A DNA stretch of 64,000 nt from Lentzea sp. NBRC 102530 (GTDB taxonomy: Bacteria > Actinomycetota > Actinomycetes > Mycobacteriales > Pseudonocardiaceae): positions 62,001 to 126,000 of the forward strand of contig NZ_BSTF01000018.1 in assembly GCF_030269365.1 (NCBI RefSeq), read 5' to 3'. The notes under the pieces were generated by a model. The model searched no databases. It worked only from the letters and a program-made list of their open reading frames with translations, and was not told the DNA's origin. Below are positions 8,034 through 17,036 of the stretch, piece by piece. Made by a program: the position numbers and the translations under genes. Positions within the stretch are counted from its first letter, which is position 1, and every line of letters starts with the position of its first letter.

Positions 8034-9751
8034 TGCGTTTCTACCTCTCCACGCTGGCCGGACACCGCAGGGGCGTGCTGGTCCTGCTCGGCTGGTCGAT
8101 GCTCGAAGGCATCCCGGCGTTCTTCGGCGGCAGGCTCGTCGGCCTGGCGGTCGACCGGGGTTTCGCCGCGGGGAAGCCGCTGGCCGGCGTGCTGTGGCTG
8201 CTGTCGTTCGCGGTGCTCGCGGTGGTGGGCGCGTGGGGGCAGCGGCAGGTGTTCGCCCGCCTCGGCGAGGTCGTCGAACCGATGCGCGACGCACTGGTCA
8301 CGCGAGTGGTCAAGGGCGTGCTGAACGACCCGTCGCACCGCCGCACGCCGGACGCCAGCGCGGTGGCCATGATCACGCGGCACGTGGAGGTCGTCCGGGA
8401 CGCCACGGCGGGTGTGCTGGTGCAGGCGCGTGCCCTCCTGGTCACCACGATCGCCGCGCTCGTGGGCCTCGCGACCACCGCGGCGGCGCTGATCTGGCTC
8501 GTCGTGCTGCCGATCGTGGCGGCGCTGGTGCTCTTCGGGTTGATGCTCCCGTCGTTGGCGAAACGGCAGCGCGACGTCGTGATGGCCGACGAGAGCACCG
8601 CCGAGGCGTCCGGTTCGGTGCTCACCGGGCTGCGCGACGTCGCCGCGTGCCACGCGTCCACCGAGGCCTACCAGGACGTCGCGCGGCAGATCAACCGGCA
8701 GGCCAGCGCCACGATCACGGTCGCCTGGGCGAACTCGTTGCGCGCCACGGTGATCGCGATCGGCGGCTTCACCCCGGTCGTGCTGCTGGTGGCGTTCGCT
8801 CCCCCGCTGGTCGCGTCCGGTCAGCTCACGACGGGTGCGGTGCTCGCGGCCGTGGTCTACCTGACCAACAGCGTGAACCCCGCACTGCACGGCCTGGCGC
8901 GTACGACCAGCACGGTCGTGATGCGCCTGATGGTCGCCCTCAAACGACTCCAGGAAGCCGCACCGCGCACCGACCGGACGCCGGGCACCGAAACTCCGGA
9001 CGACGGCACGTTCGTGCTGCACGACGTCACGTTCGGCTGGAGCCCCGACGCGGAACCCGTGCTGCGCGGCCTGTCGCTGAACCTCCGCCCCGGCGACCAC
9101 CTGGCCGTCGTCGGACCGTCCGGCATCGGCAAGTCCACAATGGCCAGTCTGCTGACCGGTCTGATGCCGCCCGGCAACGGCTGCGTGCTGTTCGGCGGAG
9201 CCCCCGTCGACCGGGTGACACCGCAGATCCGGCAGCACGCGATCGCGTTGATCCCGCAGGAGACGTACCTGTTCACGGGCACTGTGCGGGAGAACCTCGC
9301 ACTTCTCGCCCCGTGGGCGACCGACGAAGAACTGATAGCCGCCGCCACAATGGTTGGCGCCAAACCACTTCTGGACACCCTGGGCGGCCTGAACGCGTCA
9401 CTCGGCCACGGCGGCGAAGGACTTTCCGCTGGTGAGGCGCAACTCCTGGCACTCGCGCGGGTCTACGCCACGTCGGCAGGAGTGGTCATCCTGGACGAGG
9501 CGACCTCGCACCTCGACCCCGCGGCGGAGGCGCGCGTCGAACGGGCTTTCGCGCAGCGGAACGGAATCCTGGTGGTGATCGCACACCGGCTGAGCTCGGC
9601 GTTGCGGGCGAACCGCGTGCTGGTCATGGACGGCGGCAAGCCGTTGCTCGGCACCCACGAGCACCTGCTCCGCACGTCCGCGCTCTACGGGCAGCTCATG
9701 CTGGCCTGGGATCCGACGCACCGGAAAGAAACCCCGCTGCCCAAACGGTGA
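8033..9751 (+). CDS. ABC exporter, fused membrane and ATPase domains (RamB-like)
   Basis: A 572-residue half-transporter that should pair with the preceding subunit. Membrane segments fill about residues 15-285. The ATPase domain carries Walker A GPSGIGKST (about 362), signature LSAGEAQ (about 464) and Walker B VVILDEATSHLD with the catalytic Glu, then His in VIAHRLS. The canonical Glu here against Asp in the partner fits an asymmetric heterodimer. ATG 8033 overlaps the upstream stop; the frame continues upstream to 7940 but only inside the neighbour. The order synthetase, precursor, exporter, exporter equals ramCSAB of Streptomyces. Confidence 0.92.
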   Translation: MRFYLSTLAGHRRGVLVLLGWSMLEGIPAFFGGRLVGLAVDRGFAAGKPLAGVLWLLSFAVLAVVGAWGQRQVFARLGEVVEPMRDALVTRVVKGVLNDPSHRRTPDASAVAMITRHVEVVRDATAGVLVQARALLVTTIAALVGLATTAAALIWLVVLPIVAALVLFGLMLPSLAKRQRDVVMADESTAEASGSVLTGLRDVAACHASTEAYQDVARQINRQASATITVAWANSLRATVIAIGGFTPVVLLVAFAPPLVASGQLTTGAVLAAVVYLTNSVNPALHGLARTTSTVVMRLMVALKRLQEAAPRTDRTPGTETPDDGTFVLHDVTFGWSPDAEPVLRGLSLNLRPGDHLAVVGPSGIGKSTMASLLTGLMPPGNGCVLFGGAPVDRVTPQIRQHAIALIPQETYLFTGTVRENLALLAPWATDEELIAAATMVGAKPLLDTLGGLNASLGHGGEGLSAGEAQLLALARVYATSAGVVILDEATSHLDPAAEARVERAFAQRNGILVVIAHRLSSALRANRVLVMDGGKPLLGTHEHLLRTSALYGQLMLAWDPTHRKETPLPKR

Positions 9752-9758
9752 GCGGGGT
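9731..9758 (+). terminator. Hairpin at the end of the lanthipeptide operon
   Basis: A perfect 8-bp stem ACCCCGCT / AGCGGGGT with a 12-nt loop spans the stop codon of the second exporter. A small GGTCC/GGACC stem follows at 9756-9770. There is no T tract. The opposing gene ends at 9785, so it may serve both strands. Confidence 0.4.
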
Positions 9759-9784
9759 CCACTCCGGACCAGGCCCTGTCGCGT

Positions 9785-10288
9785 TCAGCCGACACGGTGC
9801 AGCCAGGTGACCGGTGCTCCGTCGCCCGCGCGGCGGAACGGTTCCAGCGCGTCGTCCCACGCCGCACCGAGGAGTTCGTCGACACCGTGCGCGAAGGACT
9901 CACCGCCTCTGGCCCGCACGGCCAGGGAACGCAGCTGGTCCTCGTTCACGACGATGTCGCCGTTGGCCGACGTGCGCGCATGCCACAGGCCCAGAACGGG
10001 CGCGAAGCAGAAACGTTCGCCGTCCTGACCGGAGGAGGGTTCCTCCGTGACCTCGAAGCGAAGCATCGGCCACGCGCGCAGCGCAGCCACGAGCTTGGCG
10101 CCGGTGCCGGCCTCTCCGGTCCATGCGCATTCAGCGCGCAACTGGCCTGGTGCCGCGGGTTGCGCTGCCCACCTGAGGTCTACCCGGACACCGAGGGTGC
10201 CCGAGATCGCCCACTCGACGTGCGGACAGACCGCAGACGGCGACGAGTGGACGTAAACCACGCCACTGGTGCTGCCACGGGTGCTCAC
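9785..10288 (-). CDS. DUF3145 family protein
   Basis: A 167-residue soluble protein matching the actinobacterial DUF3145 family: a STRG N terminus, then VVYVHSSPSAVCPHVEWA, then an APGQLRAE-CAWTGEAGTGAKLVAALRAW block. Its function is unknown. The family is widely conserved in Actinobacteria, often as a single chromosomal copy, so it belongs to the background chromosome and not to the lanthipeptide locus with which it converges. Length is normal for the family. The interval 10289-10488 contains a small perfect hairpin (TGCCTC / GAGGCA, 10378-10394) and no gene. Confidence 0.85.
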   Translation of the reverse strand: MSTRGSTSGVVYVHSSPSAVCPHVEWAISGTLGVRVDLRWAAQPAAPGQLRAECAWTGEAGTGAKLVAALRAWPMLRFEVTEEPSSGQDGERFCFAPVLGLWHARTSANGDIVVNEDQLRSLAVRARGGESFAHGVDELLGAAWDDALEPFRRAGDGAPVTWLHRVG

Positions 10289-10488
10289 TGCTGACCTCCG
10301 CTACTCGACGAGGGACGTCTTCCCCTACGCCTTTGCCGAGTGTGAGGTGATCACCGCGAAACCCGTTCGCTGCATTCTGCCTCGACTTGAGGCATGTCCG
10401 CCATAAGAACCAGCTCGATCATCACCCGACCGGGGCAGATACAGGTCTTAAGTCCCGATCTCCCGGCCGAGTGATGCGTGATCGTGAT

Positions 10489-11832
10489 CTACAGAGCGTT
10501 TACCGCGGCCACCACGTCGACCAGCCCGGTTCCCCGGTCGAACGACGAGGTGTACGGGCCCGCCGGCACGTACCCGGTGCCGTACTTGTGGGCCGTCGAC
10601 TTCAGCGCCCGCTCGATGTCGGCGGGGGTCGCGGAAGGCTTGGCCTGGAACAGCTGCGCGACGATGCCCGCGATGTGCGGGGCCGCCATCGACGTGCCGC
10701 TGATCGTGTTGAACGTGCCGAGGTCGAGCAGTCCCGGACCGTTCTGCGGCTTCAGGCCGGTCGCGCAGATCGGCAGGTAGAGACGGCACGACGAGGCGAT
10801 GTTCTCGCCCGGTGCGGAGATGTCCGGCCACGTCGCGGAGTCCGCCGCGAGACCACGCGAGGAGAAGTCGGACACAGCACCGTCACGCGTGCCGGTCTCC
10901 TGGTCGTTGTAGGACGCCACGGAGATCACGCCGGGGGTCGGGTCGGCACCCGGCGGGTTGGACAGGTTCGCGGACCCGTCGCCGCCGTCGTTGCCGTTCG
11001 CCCACACCACGACGACGCCCTCGGCCACCAGCTGCCGTTGCAACTTGACAGTGACCGACTCAGGGTCGAACGCACCGCCGCCAGACGGACCATAGGAGTT
11101 GTTGATCACCTTGATCGGCGGGCAGGTCGACACGGGCACGCCGGCGCCGCACGGGGCGTCGTGGTTCTCCAGCACCCAGTTCAGCGCGGCGTCCGCGCCG
11201 AGGATCAGGATCGCCGCGCCGGTCGAGATCACGACACCCTTCGCGCCCGGCGCCGCGCCGCGGATGACGGGACCGCCACCGGTGGTCTGCACGTCGCCGC
11301 CGATCGCGATGCCGGTGACGTGCGTGCCGTGGCCGCCCAGCGACGTGGTGTCGGTGTCGAGGAAGTTCGGCACCGGCACGATGCAGTTCGTCTGCGTGCT
11401 GCCGTCCAGGCACAGGCTCTTGAGGTTGCGCACGATCCGGCCGCCGAACGACGGGTGCGTCGGGTCGACGCCGGAGTCGATCACCGCGACCGACACGCCC
11501 GCGCCGGTCAGGCCGAGGCTGTTGCGGGCGTCCAGGCCGCGGGTGGCGGTGTGCGAGGTCGAACCGAGGAACCTGATCGGTCGCTGGACCTCGACGCGCG
11601 TCACGCCCGTTCCGGCCCTGGCGGAGGAGATCCGCGCGGAGTCACCCCGCGCGGCGACGACGCCGATCTTGCGGAAGCTCGTGAGCTTCTGCAGTCCGGC
11701 GGCCTCGACTGCCGCCTCCGCCGCGGCGATGTCGGTTCCGTGGACGTAGACGGTGGAGGTCGGCGCGGCCGTCGCGACAGGGGAAGCGGCGGCCACCAGG
11801 AGCACAGCGAGCAGTGCAGCGCGTTTGTACAT
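10489..11832 (-). CDS. Secreted subtilisin-like serine protease (S8 family)
   Basis: A 447-residue protease with a signal peptide (MYKRAALLAVLLVAAASPVATAA) and a short propeptide-like region to about residue 95. Triad residues are Asp119 (VIDSGVD), His168 (GGHGTHV) and Ser381 (ISGTSMAAPH), with the oxyanion Asn in WANGND. There is no membrane anchor or C-terminal domain, so it is predicted to be free outside the cell. I chose ATG 11832, with GGAGGG 4 nt upstream; the frame opens to 11904. It is on the opposite strand from the lanthipeptide operon, so a role as leader peptidase is possible but unsupported. Confidence 0.93.
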   Translation of the reverse strand: MYKRAALLAVLLVAAASPVATAAPTSTVYVHGTDIAAAEAAVEAAGLQKLTSFRKIGVVAARGDSARISSARAGTGVTRVEVQRPIRFLGSTSHTATRGLDARNSLGLTGAGVSVAVIDSGVDPTHPSFGGRIVRNLKSLCLDGSTQTNCIVPVPNFLDTDTTSLGGHGTHVTGIAIGGDVQTTGGGPVIRGAAPGAKGVVISTGAAILILGADAALNWVLENHDAPCGAGVPVSTCPPIKVINNSYGPSGGGAFDPESVTVKLQRQLVAEGVVVVWANGNDGGDGSANLSNPPGADPTPGVISVASYNDQETGTRDGAVSDFSSRGLAADSATWPDISAPGENIASSCRLYLPICATGLKPQNGPGLLDLGTFNTISGTSMAAPHIAGIVAQLFQAKPSATPADIERALKSTAHKYGTGYVPAGPYTSSFDRGTGLVDVVAAVNAL

Positions 11833-11975
11833 GGACCCTCCGTGAACATTGGCAGGCAATCCATCTAACGAGTGATCCACAAAACGGTGACGGCCATCAC
11901 CCAATGTCTCGACCGAGTGCGGTTGACCGACCCCGGACCGCTACGGTGTCCCCCCGTGCGGAAAGGTAGGGACTC

Positions 11976-13208
11976 GTGCGGCTGATCCGTCTGGGCGCTG
12001 AACCTTCGGCCATTGGGGCGGACGTCCGTGCCGCCCTCACGGCCTGCGGCGTCGGCACCGAGGTCCTGGGTGGCGTGGCGCTGATCGGCGTCCAGCCTCC
12101 GGACTGCCCCGTTCCGCTCGACGCGATCGTCGTGCTGCCCAAGGGCGTCCTGGTGATCGTCGGCGTCGACCTGCCGGATCCGGCGGTGAAGCTCGAGGCG
12201 CCGCTCGGCGGGCAGTGGAAGATCGACGGCTGGCCGCTCGTGTCGCAGGACGGCGCGCCCAACCCGGCGACGGAGGCCGTGGCGGCGGCGACGGCGGTGG
12301 CCCAACGCATCCAGGCGATGCGCGCGGAACCGCTCCCGGTGAGCACGGTCGTGGCCGTCGGCCCGTTCGTGAGCCAGGTCGTGCAGCCGACGGTCGACCT
12401 CAACCGCGGCGTGCGGGTGCTGCACCCCAAACCGTCCACTTTGCTCAGTGCGGCGCGCGAACTCGCGACGTCGGCGGTGCCGTGCACGGCCGACCACGCC
12501 GTGAAGCTGCTCGCGATCCTGCAGACCACCGGCACGCCTCCGGACGCGCGGTCGCTGCTGTCCGAGGGGTTCTCCGACGCGGTCTCCGACCTGGCGTCCG
12601 CGAGCACCATGCTGATCCCGAAGTCGACGATCAAGCCGTTGATCGCGCGCAAACGCTTGCCCGGCAAGCTGACCTGGCCCTACCTGGCCGGTGCGGCGCT
12701 CGTCGCGCTGATCCTCGTGGTGTGGCTCGTGGTGGCGTTGCCCGGCGACGAGAAGCCGGCCGACGCGACTCCCGCGCCGACGTCGACGCAGCCGACGACG
12801 GTGGTCGTGGACGGCACGACGTTCGTGCCGAAGGACATGAAGAAGGACGCCGACTGCCAGGCGCAGGCGTTCGGCGACGTGAAGGCGTGGCTGATCGCGA
12901 ACGACTGCGGCGTGCTGCTGCGCGCCACCTACGAGACGACGATCAAGGGCAAGCAGGCCACCGTGATGGTCGCGGACATGGACGTGTTCGACGCACCGAG
13001 CGCGAAGTCGTTGCACGCGGTCGTGGTGCTGCCGGGGTCGGGTGGCATCAGCGGCCTCGACGGCAAACCGCTGGAGAACGCGGCGTTCGCCAACTCCACC
13101 AAGGGCAGCCACGTGACGCTGGCGTTCGCGGTGTGGTCCGGCGGGGCGGGCGATCCGGCGCTGGAGCCGATCGCCAAGCAAGCGCTGCGGTTGCCCGTCA
13201 CCCGTTAG
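11976..13208 (+). CDS. Membrane protein of unknown function
   Basis: A 410-residue protein in three parts: a cytoplasmic N-terminal domain (about 1-210) with a nuclease-related-domain feel (ADVRAALTACGVGTEV ... ALIGVQPPDCPVPLDAIVVLPKGVLVI), one membrane segment (about 236-258, AALVALILVVWLVVAL) and an exported C-terminal domain (about 290-410) after a Thr/Pro linker. Two Cys in the outer domain (ADCQAQAF, ANDCGVLL) could form a disulfide. I do not recognise a named family and assign no function. GTG 11976 is preceded by GGTAGGGA. It diverges from the protease across a 143-nt promoter gap. Confidence 0.75.
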   Translation: MRLIRLGAEPSAIGADVRAALTACGVGTEVLGGVALIGVQPPDCPVPLDAIVVLPKGVLVIVGVDLPDPAVKLEAPLGGQWKIDGWPLVSQDGAPNPATEAVAAATAVAQRIQAMRAEPLPVSTVVAVGPFVSQVVQPTVDLNRGVRVLHPKPSTLLSAARELATSAVPCTADHAVKLLAILQTTGTPPDARSLLSEGFSDAVSDLASASTMLIPKSTIKPLIARKRLPGKLTWPYLAGAALVALILVVWLVVALPGDEKPADATPAPTSTQPTTVVVDGTTFVPKDMKKDADCQAQAFGDVKAWLIANDCGVLLRATYETTIKGKQATVMVADMDVFDAPSAKSLHAVVVLPGSGGISGLDGKPLENAAFANSTKGSHVTLAFAVWSGGAGDPALEPIAKQALRLPVTR

Positions 13209-13220
13209 AGGATGAAGGGC

Positions 13221-13580
13221 ATGGTCGGAAAACTTCGTTCTGTCGTGCTCGACTGCCCGGACCCCTCCGCACTGGCGTCCTTCTACGAGGAGTTGCTGGG
13301 GGCTTCCCGCCTGGAAGGCGGCGACGACACGTGGGTGGTGATCGTCGCGGACGGCACCCGCGTCGCGTTCCAGCTGGCGCCCGAGTACCGGCCACCGGTC
13401 TTCCCCGATCCCGCCGGGTCGCAGCAGTTCCACCTCGACGTGCTGGTGGACGACATCGAGGAAGCGGAACCCAAGGTGTTGGCTCTCGGCGCGAAGCTGG
13501 TGAGCCGGGACAACGACGACACGTTCCGGGTTTACGCCGACCCCGTCGGGCACCCCTTCTGCCTCGTGTGGCTTCCTTGA
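13221..13580 (+). CDS. VOC/glyoxalase-fold protein
   Basis: A 119-residue single-domain protein of the vicinal oxygen chelate fold: VVLDCPDPSALASFYEELLG at the N terminus and a late YADPVGHPFCLVW strand, the usual Asp-Pro-x-Gly-His-Pro signature. Substrate is unknown; such proteins include dioxygenases, glyoxalases and antibiotic-binding proteins. ATG 13221 is preferred because AGAGGA lies 8 nt upstream, while ATG 13212 would sit directly on that site. It follows the membrane protein gene by 12 nt and is probably cotranscribed. Confidence 0.85.
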   Translation: MVGKLRSVVLDCPDPSALASFYEELLGASRLEGGDDTWVVIVADGTRVAFQLAPEYRPPVFPDPAGSQQFHLDVLVDDIEEAEPKVLALGAKLVSRDNDDTFRVYADPVGHPFCLVWLP

Positions 13581-13601
13581 TCGAGGCCTAGGCTGGCCGC
13601 C

Positions 13602-14954
13602 ATGGACTTCGATGTCATCGTCATCGGCGGCGGAGCAGTGGGCGAGAACGTGGCCTGGCGGACGGCCGCGGGTGGCCTGTCCACCGCCCTGATCGAGAAG
13701 GAACTGGTCGGCGGTGAGTGCTCGTACTGGGCCTGCATGCCGTCCAAGGCGTTGCTGCGCTCGGGTCACGCGGTGGCCGCCGCCAACCGGCTCAAGGGGG
13801 TCGTCGGTGCGCGGCTCGACCCCAAGGCGGTGCTGGAGCGGCGCAACGGCTTCACCTCCAACTGGGACGACGCGAGCCAGGTCGAGTGGGCCGAGTCGGA
13901 GAACATCACCGTGCTGCGCGGTGACGGGGAGATCACCGGCGAGCGCGAGGTCACCGTTTCCGGGGCGGACGGGCCGACCGCGTACCGCGCCCGGCAGGCC
14001 GTCGTGGTGTGCACCGGCTCCGTGCCGAAGATGCCGCCGCTGGACGGGCTCGCGGACACTCCCGTGTGGACTTCCCGGCAGGCGACGTCGGCCCAGGAGG
14101 TGCCGGAGTCGCTGGTCGTGCTGGGTGGCGGCGTCGTCGGCGTCGAGCTCGCCCAGGCGTGGGCCCGGCTCGGGTCGAAGGTGACGATCGCGGTGTCGGG
14201 CGACCGGCCGTTGCCGAGGCTGGAGGAGTTCGTCGGGCCGCTGGTCGCGGACGGGCTGCGCGAGGACGGCGTCGAGGTCGTGCTGAACGCGCGGGCGTCG
14301 TCGATCGCGCCGGGCGCGCTCACGTTGCAGGACGGCCGGGTGCTGAAGGGCTCGGAGATCCTCATCGCCACCGGGCGGGTGCCGGCGACCAAGGACGCCA
14401 AGCCGCTGACCATCGACGACACCGGCCTGGTGTCCGGTGTGGACGGACGCTGGCTGTACGCGGCCGGTGACGTCACGGGCCGGGCGTTGCTGACGCACCA
14501 GGGCAAGTACCAGGCGCGGGCGGTCGGGACGGCGATCCTGGAACGCTCCCGCGGGTTCGAACCGAAGGAGCGCTCGGCGGGACAGGCCTGGGCGGACCAC
14601 GTGGCCGTGCCGCAGATCGTCTTCACCGACCCCGAGGTGGCGTTCGTCGGGCACACCGCGGCGGAGGCGAAAGCGGCGGGCAGGGACGTCCGGGTCGTGG
14701 ACCTGGACATCGCCGTGGCCGGGTCGTCGTTGCAGGCCGACGGGTACCAGGGCAAGGCGCGGATGGTCGTGGACGAGCGGACGCGGACGCTGGTCGGCGT
14801 CACGTTCGTCGGTCAGGACGTCGCCGAGCTGCTGCACGCGGCGACGGTCGCGATCGTCGGCGAGGTCACCGTGGACCAGTTGTGGCACGCGGTGCCCTCG
14901 TACCCGACGATGAGCGAGGTCTGGCTACGGCTGCTGGAGGCTTACGGGCTCTGA
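13602..14954 (+). CDS. FAD-dependent pyridine nucleotide-disulfide oxidoreductase
   Basis: A 450-residue flavoprotein of the lipoamide dehydrogenase/mercuric reductase group. It has an N-terminal FAD site (VIGGGAVGEN), the redox pair in CSYWAC (Cys-x4-Cys, about residues 42-47), an NAD(P) site (VVLGGGVVGVELAQ), the second FAD motif (GRWLYAAGDVTG) and a C-terminal dimerisation domain. The usual C-terminal His-x4-Glu-type pair is not evident: HAVPSYPTMSE has His and Glu separated by nine residues, a pattern known in mycothione and lipoamide reductases. No MerA heavy-metal domain or lpd operon partners are present, so the substrate is unassigned. Confidence 0.88.
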   Translation: MDFDVIVIGGGAVGENVAWRTAAGGLSTALIEKELVGGECSYWACMPSKALLRSGHAVAAANRLKGVVGARLDPKAVLERRNGFTSNWDDASQVEWAESENITVLRGDGEITGEREVTVSGADGPTAYRARQAVVVCTGSVPKMPPLDGLADTPVWTSRQATSAQEVPESLVVLGGGVVGVELAQAWARLGSKVTIAVSGDRPLPRLEEFVGPLVADGLREDGVEVVLNARASSIAPGALTLQDGRVLKGSEILIATGRVPATKDAKPLTIDDTGLVSGVDGRWLYAAGDVTGRALLTHQGKYQARAVGTAILERSRGFEPKERSAGQAWADHVAVPQIVFTDPEVAFVGHTAAEAKAAGRDVRVVDLDIAVAGSSLQADGYQGKARMVVDERTRTLVGVTFVGQDVAELLHAATVAIVGEVTVDQLWHAVPSYPTMSEVWLRLLEAYGL

Positions 14955-15611
14955 CGGCTCCAGCACGGAGCCGAGCATCCCGGTCAACAGCTCGTTCGCC
15001 GTGCCGACCACGTACGCGCGTTCGTCCTCGTCGACCCGTTCGGCGAGCTTGAACAGGGCGTCCGCGGTCTGCACGGCCATCCGGAAGGTCAGCACGACCG
15101 GGGCGTCACCGTGGGCACCGAACCGGTTGACGAACATCTCCGCCAGCCGTTCGGCCATCAGCTCGTACTGGTCGACGCTCGAGTCGAGGCGGTGGCTGTC
15201 CAGCATGTCGCTGAACCGCACCCGCCCGAAGCCCGGCACCTCCGTCAGCATCCGCATGTACACGGCGACGATCTGCGTCATGGCCTCGCGCCACGTGTCC
15301 GCGATCAGATCGGTGACGAACAGCTCCTCGACCTCGCGAAGATAGGTCTCCATACCGCGCAACGCGAGAGCGTGCACAACGGATCTTTTGTCCGGGAAGT
15401 ACTGATAGAAAGAACCAATGGGCACTCCGGCGACGTCGACTATCCGCGCCGTCGTGATGTCGTCGTAGTCGTATTCGTTGAGCAGGCTCGCACAAGCGTC
15501 CACGATCGCCGAAACAGTCGCCGCGCCTCGTTGTTGCACCGGCTGGCGGCGCATCACCCTCGCTAACCTGCCTTTGGCCGGGTCTTCATGCACGACGACA
15601 TCTTTATCCAT
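14925..15611 (-). CDS. TetR family transcriptional regulator
   Basis: A 228-residue repressor with an N-terminal helix-turn-helix (about residues 30-75: TVSAIVDACASLLNE, then ITTARIVDVAGVPIGSFYQYFPDK) and a C-terminal ligand domain with Glu/Asp-rich helices. Its 3' end overlaps the convergent flavoprotein gene by 30 nt. The start at ATG 15611 has few alternatives. No palindromic operator was obvious upstream of it. Ligand and targets are unknown. Confidence 0.9.
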   Translation of the reverse strand: MDKDVVVHEDPAKGRLARVMRRQPVQQRGAATVSAIVDACASLLNEYDYDDITTARIVDVAGVPIGSFYQYFPDKRSVVHALALRGMETYLREVEELFVTDLIADTWREAMTQIVAVYMRMLTEVPGFGRVRFSDMLDSHRLDSSVDQYELMAERLAEMFVNRFGAHGDAPVVLTFRMAVQTADALFKLAERVDEDERAYVVGTANELLTGMLGSVLEPSEPVSLQQP

Positions 15612-15649
15612 ATGTGCGCTTCAGCCCAAGCACAGGTTCCCGACAGGTT

Positions 15650-15868
15650 TCAGCCGGGATCTCCGCGACGTTTGCGGCGCACCACCCAGACGAAGTCCAC
15701 GAGGCAGACGACGGCGAGTAGCAAAAGCACGACCGCGACCCAGACCAGGTCAGCTCGCCACGCCAGCCACCCCGCCACCGAGTTGAAGACCAGGCCGAAC
15801 CCGGCCAGCCACAACCGCAGGGTCAGCGCACTGCGCGGCGGCGCGGGAGGGGGCAGGTAGTCACTCAC
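15650..15868 (-). CDS. Small two-pass membrane protein
   Basis: A 72-residue protein with two membrane segments (about 17-37, LWLAGFGLVFNSVAGWLAW; about 42-62, WVAVVLLLLAVVCLVDFVWVV) and a basic C-terminal tail (RRKRRG), placing both ends inside. GTG 15868 begins one nucleotide after the stop of the preceding membrane protein gene, so the two are coupled. An ATG at 15901 would add 11 residues inside the neighbour. Function unknown. Confidence 0.7.
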   Translation of the reverse strand: MSDYLPPPAPPRSALTLRLWLAGFGLVFNSVAGWLAWRADLVWVAVVLLLLAVVCLVDFVWVVRRKRRGDPG

Positions 15869-15869
15869 C

Positions 15870-16472
15870 TCACCCGGTTTCCCGCAGCAACGGCACGTCA
15901 ACCGCCCTCAGCCGGCGCGGCGGTTTCGTCACGTAGGGCCTGATGAGACGCGTCAGGGCCAGCCCGACGGCGATCAGCGGCACGACGGCGGTCAGCACGG
16001 CCGCCGTGATGCCCGCCCGGACGACGTCCTTCGGCATGACGGCGACCCGGTCGACGACGAACGCCCGGCGCCCGGTGATCGACACCACTGCCAGGACGAG
16101 CAGGAACACCACCATCGTGAGCATCGCGCGTTGCACCGCGTGCTCGTACCCGGCGGCCTCCCCCGCGACGAGCACGGCGAACCAGCCGGCCAGCGCGGGC
16201 AGCTGCCCCCGTTCGGTGGTGGCCGCCCAGCTCAGACCGCCGAGGGTGGCGAGCCACGCGAGGACGTCCGCGCGCTCCCTCGCCCATAGGGATGCCGAAT
16301 CGAGGGGAATGCCGGTCCAGGCGAGCAGGCCGAGCGGACTCGGGGGGTCTTCGGCCAGCTGGCCGAGCACCCAGGCGAGCGTCCACGCGGACAGCAGGAC
16401 CGCGACGACGAGTTGCCATCGGGGCCGGCGCACCACACAACGGGCGAGCCGGACGATCTCCGCACGCGTCAT
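15870..16472 (-). CDS. Multi-pass membrane protein of unknown function
   Basis: A 200-residue protein with four or five membrane segments (about 20-40, 65-85, 90-110, 118-138, 155-178) and an arginine-rich C-terminal tail. It begins MTRAEIVRLARCVVRRPRW. It shows no recognisable motif. It forms a two-gene unit with the small membrane protein just downstream (1-nt gap). Confidence 0.75.
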   Translation of the reverse strand: MTRAEIVRLARCVVRRPRWQLVVAVLLSAWTLAWVLGQLAEDPPSPLGLLAWTGIPLDSASLWARERADVLAWLATLGGLSWAATTERGQLPALAGWFAVLVAGEAAGYEHAVQRAMLTMVVFLLVLAVVSITGRRAFVVDRVAVMPKDVVRAGITAAVLTAVVPLIAVGLALTRLIRPYVTKPPRRLRAVDVPLLRETG

Positions 16473-16607
16473 ACCCCCACCTTGCCGCTTCCAGGTGGTT
16501 TGCGGAGAAACGTCACCCCATCGCTCACCCTGACGGCCCTCGTCCGGGCGTGTTCCTCACGCAGCGCAATCCACTTTCGGGGGACGGATCTTTCCTAGAC
16601 TTGGCAC

Positions 16608-17036
16608 ATGAGCATTGATCAGCTTCTGCGTCTGCCCAGCTACCTGATGCTCGGGCTGGTGCGCGAAGCACGCAGGATCGGCCGCGCGGACCTGCGGGGC
16701 CCTCACCTGACCGTGCTCGCGTACCTGTCGGAGCAGGAAGCGGTGGCGCAGAAGCGGATCAGCGACCGGGTGCGGATGGACCCGAGCGACCTGGTGTCGG
16801 TGCTCGACGACCTCGAGGGCTTCGGGTTCGCCCGGCGCAGACGGGATGAACGCGACCGGCGGCGGTTCACCGTGTCGATCACCGACGGTGGCAGGCAGGC
16901 GCTCGGCGAACGACTGGAAGCGGCGCGGGCCCACGAGGAGGAGCTGCTGGCGCCGTTGACCCCGCACGAGCGGGATACGTTGGCCACACTGCTGCGGAAG
17001 GCGTACCTGCACCACGCCGATATGCGTGTAGATTAG
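16608..17036 (+). CDS. MarR family transcriptional regulator
   Basis: A 142-residue winged-helix regulator. The recognition region (AVAQKRISDRVRMDPSDLVSVLDDLEGFG) and the basic wing (ARRRRDERDRRRFTVSITDGG) match MarR proteins, as does the length. It precedes the HelD-like gene on the same strand by 90 nt. That gap contains a small GCGCTG/CAGCGC stem (17044-17062). Regulation of the HelD-like gene by it is possible but not shown. Confidence 0.9.
   Translation: MSIDQLLRLPSYLMLGLVREARRIGRADLRGPHLTVLAYLSEQEAVAQKRISDRVRMDPSDLVSVLDDLEGFGFARRRRDERDRRRFTVSITDGGRQALGERLEAARAHEEELLAPLTPHERDTLATLLRKAYLHHADMRVD

Noticed and set aside
6417-9751. Bacteriocin exporters with a peptidase (PCAT) domain
   Set aside because: Both proteins start directly with membrane segments; no N-terminal C39 motif is present.
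11865-14888. Very long antisense open frame (about 1000 codons) opposite the membrane protein, VOC and flavoprotein genes
   Set aside because: Composition is the Arg/His/Gly/Asp-rich pattern of a shadow frame in high-GC DNA. The three plus-strand genes have recognisable families and good starts.
13602-14954. Mercuric reductase (merA)
   Set aside because: No heavy-metal domain, no C-terminal Cys pair and no mer neighbours.
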